A stretch of 64,000 nt of DNA, from positions 45,498,580-45,562,579 of the forward strand of contig NC_088678.1 in NCBI RefSeq assembly GCF_950023065.1, given 5' to 3'. Below the pieces are notes generated by a model. The model ran no database searches. It worked only from the letters and a program-made list of their open reading frames with translations, and had not been told where the DNA came from. Position 1 is the stretch's first letter. Each line of letters opens with the position of its first letter. A program made the position numbers and the translations under genes. Positions 61,701 to 64,000 of this stretch are shown in pieces. Source of the stretch: Planococcus citri (taxonomy: Eukaryota > Arthropoda > Insecta > Hemiptera > Pseudococcidae).

Positions 61701-63533
61701 TGTTCCTTAGGAATCTCCCTTTAAGAAAAAAGTTGTCTTGGAGGATCGACGGGGGTGGGGGTGCAATAGATTCTTATGCGGGCTGCCCGACTGTTATGCA
61801 GCACTTGTGATACAAATTATAATGGCAATTTATCGATGACAGGTTTGGAATCAATAAGAGCGTACAATTTTCAAGAGAAATTTATCAAAAATACGTACCA
61901 TAAATATGACCTATGTTCTGCGACTGTGTATTCCATTTTTGTTTGTTCGAGGTCGGTAAAACAAAAGAAATATCGTTTTACTATTTTCATGCCTACTCAT
62001 TACATGACTTGATTTTTTTATTCAGGTGGTTAAATACACGTTTGGAAATTCTCGTAGGAATCATCATTGCTTTGACATCATTTTTTGTGATATCCGGACG
62101 AGACATGTTCAATGAAGGCGTATTGGCTTTTATAATCACTTACACGATACAGGTAAAAATTACAATGTAAACTATTGACTACTATTACTTAATAATTGAA
62201 AAATTGATTATTTGCAGATATCAAAAGAAGTGAATTTGATGATAACAAATCTAACAGAGGTTGAAAACGTGATCGTATCCGTCGAAAGAATCAAAGAATT
62301 CATCGATAATCCCCGAGAACCTGATCAACGCTCAGAAATTCCACCAGATTGGCCGGCGAAAGGTGAAATTAAATTTGAAAGTTATAAATTGCGGTATAGA
62401 CCTGGCTTAAACTTGGTTTTGAGAGATGTTAATTTTCATATCCGAAGTAAAGAAAAGGTGAATATTTGACTGATTGCAATTTACAATATACGATGTATGC
62501 ATTTCGATAATTTCGAAAGAGGAATATTTGTAAACATATGTACAAACAAATCATATTTCAGGTGGGTATAATTGGAAGAACAGGGGCTGGAAAGACATCG
62601 ATAATATCAGCTATTTTTAGAATCGTAGAACGCACCTCTGGAAAAATTTATATCGATGGAATAGATATATCTACACTAAACTTACGCAAATTACGATCAA
62701 AGTTGACGGTTATACCTCAGGTACCTACCTATTTTGCACTTTGTAGAACGTGTTTTGAAAATACACTCGCAAAATATAGCTTAGATATCTATTATATAGG
62801 TAGGTAATTTTAGCACTAATGAGTCTACACCGTGTTATACAGGATCCTGTGTTATTTGCGGGGACTTTACGTTTCAATCTCGATCCTTTTCAAGCTTATC
62901 ATGACAGCACTTTATGGGATGTTTTAGAAAAAGCGCATTTGAAAGATTTTGTACGAAATTTGCCAGACCGTTTGGAATATCAAATTAAAGAAGGTGGAGG
63001 AAATTTGAGGTATTAACATCGAAATATAGGTTTTAGTAATTATTATACTTCATAGATAGGTACTTTTAAACATCCTGTTTTGTAATTAAACACCTATTAT
63101 TTTTCAGCTTCGGGCAAAAACAGCTCATATGCTTAGCCAGAGCGCTATTACGTAAAACGAAAATATTAATATTGGACGAAGCGACGGCTTCTGTTGATCT
63201 AGAGACCGACGAACTGATTCAAAAAACAATTCGTAAAGAATTTTACCAATGTACTGTTATTACCATAGCTCATCGATTGAATACCGTTCAGGATTACGAT
63301 AAGTAAATGCAATTCTAATATTTTTAAGTCATATGTACGCGTGAATATCTCATGAATACGTTTTCTTTTTTCAAATCGTCTCATATAGGATACTTGTAAT
63401 GGAAAATGGCACCGTCAAAGAATTCGATACTGTGGAAAATTTACTCAACAGAAAGGATTCGATATTTTACAAGCTTGCTTTGGATTCCGGAATACTACCA
63501 AATGAGATCAGAAACACGAAAAAAGATTCGTGA
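43755..63533 (+). CDS. ABCC/MRP-type full transporter, paralog 3 (30 exons, 1506 aa)
   Basis: Third ABCC exporter, more divergent than the other two. Exons: 43755-43784, 46625-46801, 46995-47111, 51399-51536, 51643-51765, 51941-52119, 52211-52399, 52690-52867, 52945-53113, 53193-53344, 53561-53698, 56886-57032, 57133-57214, 57307-57503, 57584-57760, 57855-58022, 58097-58295, 58374-58473, 58573-58654, 58748-58982, 59074-59294, 59399-59488, 59607-59697, 61843-61951, 62026-62152, 62218-62457, 62562-62720, 62843-63009, 63108-63302, 63389-63533. Sum 4521 nt, open to TGA. Starts MKNLCDSPFW. NBD1: GQVGSGKSS near 645, LSGGQ near 735, IYFFDDPLSAVD. NBD2: GRTGAGKTS near 1290, signature LSFGQKQ near 1393 instead of LSVGQRQ, LILDEATASVD, AHRLNT. 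The first outer loop of TMD2 has an acidic run (KEEEEEAISK). The protein ends about 11 residues later than its paralogs (LPNEIRNTKKDS). Single exon 21. The exon 18 donor (GTTGGT) is the least certain splice site, chosen because it keeps phase. Confidence 0.94.
43785..46624 (+). other. Intron 1 of ABCC paralog 3
   Basis: 2.8 kb. Contains a 26-nt poly-A run (44970-44995) and a long A-rich, internally repetitive stretch about 45200-45850 made of degenerate AAAATTTGCAAAA-like units. No gene found. Confidence 0.45.
48677..48902. mobile_element. MITE-like inverted-repeat element, 226 bp
   Basis: Perfect 33-nt terminal inverted repeats: 48677-48709 (begins GGTCTTGGTGGAATAAGGGC) and 48870-48902. The 160-nt interior is unrelated between the halves. 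No clear target-site duplication seen, so the family is not assigned. Confidence 0.75.
49975..50716. mobile_element. Long foldback element, about 740 bp
   Basis: Two arms of about 350 nt, 49975-50322 and 50364-50716, are imperfect reverse complements almost to the centre; blocks such as GAGCCC/GGGCTC, CTCCCTGTAT and its complement ACAGGGAGC occur in mirror order. No protein. It would form a very long hairpin in the pre-mRNA of paralog 3. Confidence 0.7.
53699..56885 (+). other. Intron 11 of ABCC paralog 3
   Basis: 3.2 kb. About 54480-54800 is GC-richer than its surroundings and may be an old transposon fragment. About 55140-55460 is a degenerate tandem repeat of A/T-rich units of roughly 40 nt around GGCAATTTT and GCAAAAAA. 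A poly-G run lies at about 55560. No gene found. Confidence 0.45.
59894..61774. mobile_element. Large foldback element, about 1.9 kb, in intron 23 of ABCC paralog 3
   Basis: Terminal parts are mirror images: TCTATTGCACCCCC...CGTCGATCCTCC near 59894-59927 and its complement near 61741-61770. The innermost match is perfect over 33 nt (60741-60773 with 61146-61178). The arms differ by indels (about 0.88 and 0.63 kb) around a 0.37-kb unrelated centre. The arms carry several GGAGCCTCCAG palindromes (for example near 60328, 60466, 60495 and 60627). No transposase frame, so non-autonomous. Confidence 0.75.
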
Positions 63534-64000
63534 AAGCGTTTTGCGTTTAGTATTTGTCTACTTATTTTAAAAATAATTTTTTCGTCTGTGATTTTTCGAT
63601 TTACCAATTCATGTTCCTGTAATTTCAATTTTTCGATACTTAATTTTGATATAGAAATTAATGTTTTGTACAAATAAAGTTGATATTTTACCTACTTCAA
63701 TTCAATTACTAAACGTTTACGTTTCAGTTCAACTCAACGAAAATACCCATTTTATTCCTCTTCACATCAACTTCGAACTTGGTGCCTTCCAGAAATACGA
63801 GTAGAATCGAACAGCTTTAAAAAATTTTGAGACTTTTGACTTCCGCTTCCCTCTTCTAGTATCTGCAAAACCTATAGAAAATTATATTGAAACTACCATT
63901 TTTGTAGTTGAAACGAGTCGTAAAAAATGATCTTGTTGTAATTTTTGTTTTCGATTTCCTGTATTCATCTTGATCATCTTGAAAAGTTGAGCTTTCACAG
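63534..64000 (+). other. 3' UTR of ABCC paralog 3 and downstream DNA
   Basis: A canonical AATAAA at 63673-63678, 140 nt after the stop, probably ends the transcript. The remaining 320 nt hold no recognised feature. Confidence 0.6.

Overview
The window is nuclear DNA from an animal, most probably an insect. Genes are split into many short exons with GT-AG introns, the DNA is very AT-rich, and TAGGTA/TACCTA microsatellite runs are scattered through it. The synaptotagmin C2B sequence has the insect-type DYDRIGTSE calcium loop. The microsatellite style reminds me of sternorrhynchan hemipterans (aphids, mealybugs, scales), but that is an impression and not a proof.

Layout. (1) 1-5330: the 3' end of a synaptotagmin 1 gene on +, with its last three coding exons and 3' UTR. 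(2) 6628-7171: a two-exon gene on + for a 149-residue, probably secreted protein that I do not recognise. (3) 7364-16299: a complete 31-exon ABCC/MRP transporter on -, 1495 aa. (4) 17093-40219: a complete ABCC/MRP transporter on +, 1519 aa. It contains eight alternative copies of one internal exon between 25357 and 36236. (5) 43755-63533: a third complete ABCC transporter on +, 1506 aa. I traced splice sites by hand. The three transporters stay open in frame from ATG to stop with consistent intron phases, so all three look intact.

The three transporters are tandem paralogs. Almost all intron positions and phases are shared and many exons have identical lengths. Genes 3 and 4 are divergent and share a roughly 0.8 kb promoter interval; gene 5 follows gene 4 in the same direction. 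Each has an N-terminal TMD0, two six-helix transmembrane domains and two nucleotide-binding domains. As in other ABCC proteins, NBD1 has Asp where a catalytic Glu would be expected and NBD2 has a normal Walker B Glu.

The main point of interest is the exon-21 array of gene 4. All eight copies are exactly 221 nt, have good splice sites and the same phases, and encode the same part of transmembrane domain 2 (a membrane helix plus the cytoplasmic coupling loop) with different residues. Because 221 is not a multiple of 3, skipping the exon or including two copies breaks the reading frame, so the copies must be mutually exclusive. The flanking paralogs carry a single copy each. I recall this architecture from Drosophila MRP; here the array also holds a decayed ninth copy, a recent duplicate pair, and dispersed intronic elements in opposite orientations that could base-pair over up to 10 kb. 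Introns also contain several non-autonomous transposon-like inverted repeats, including one with 8-bp target duplications and hAT-like ends.
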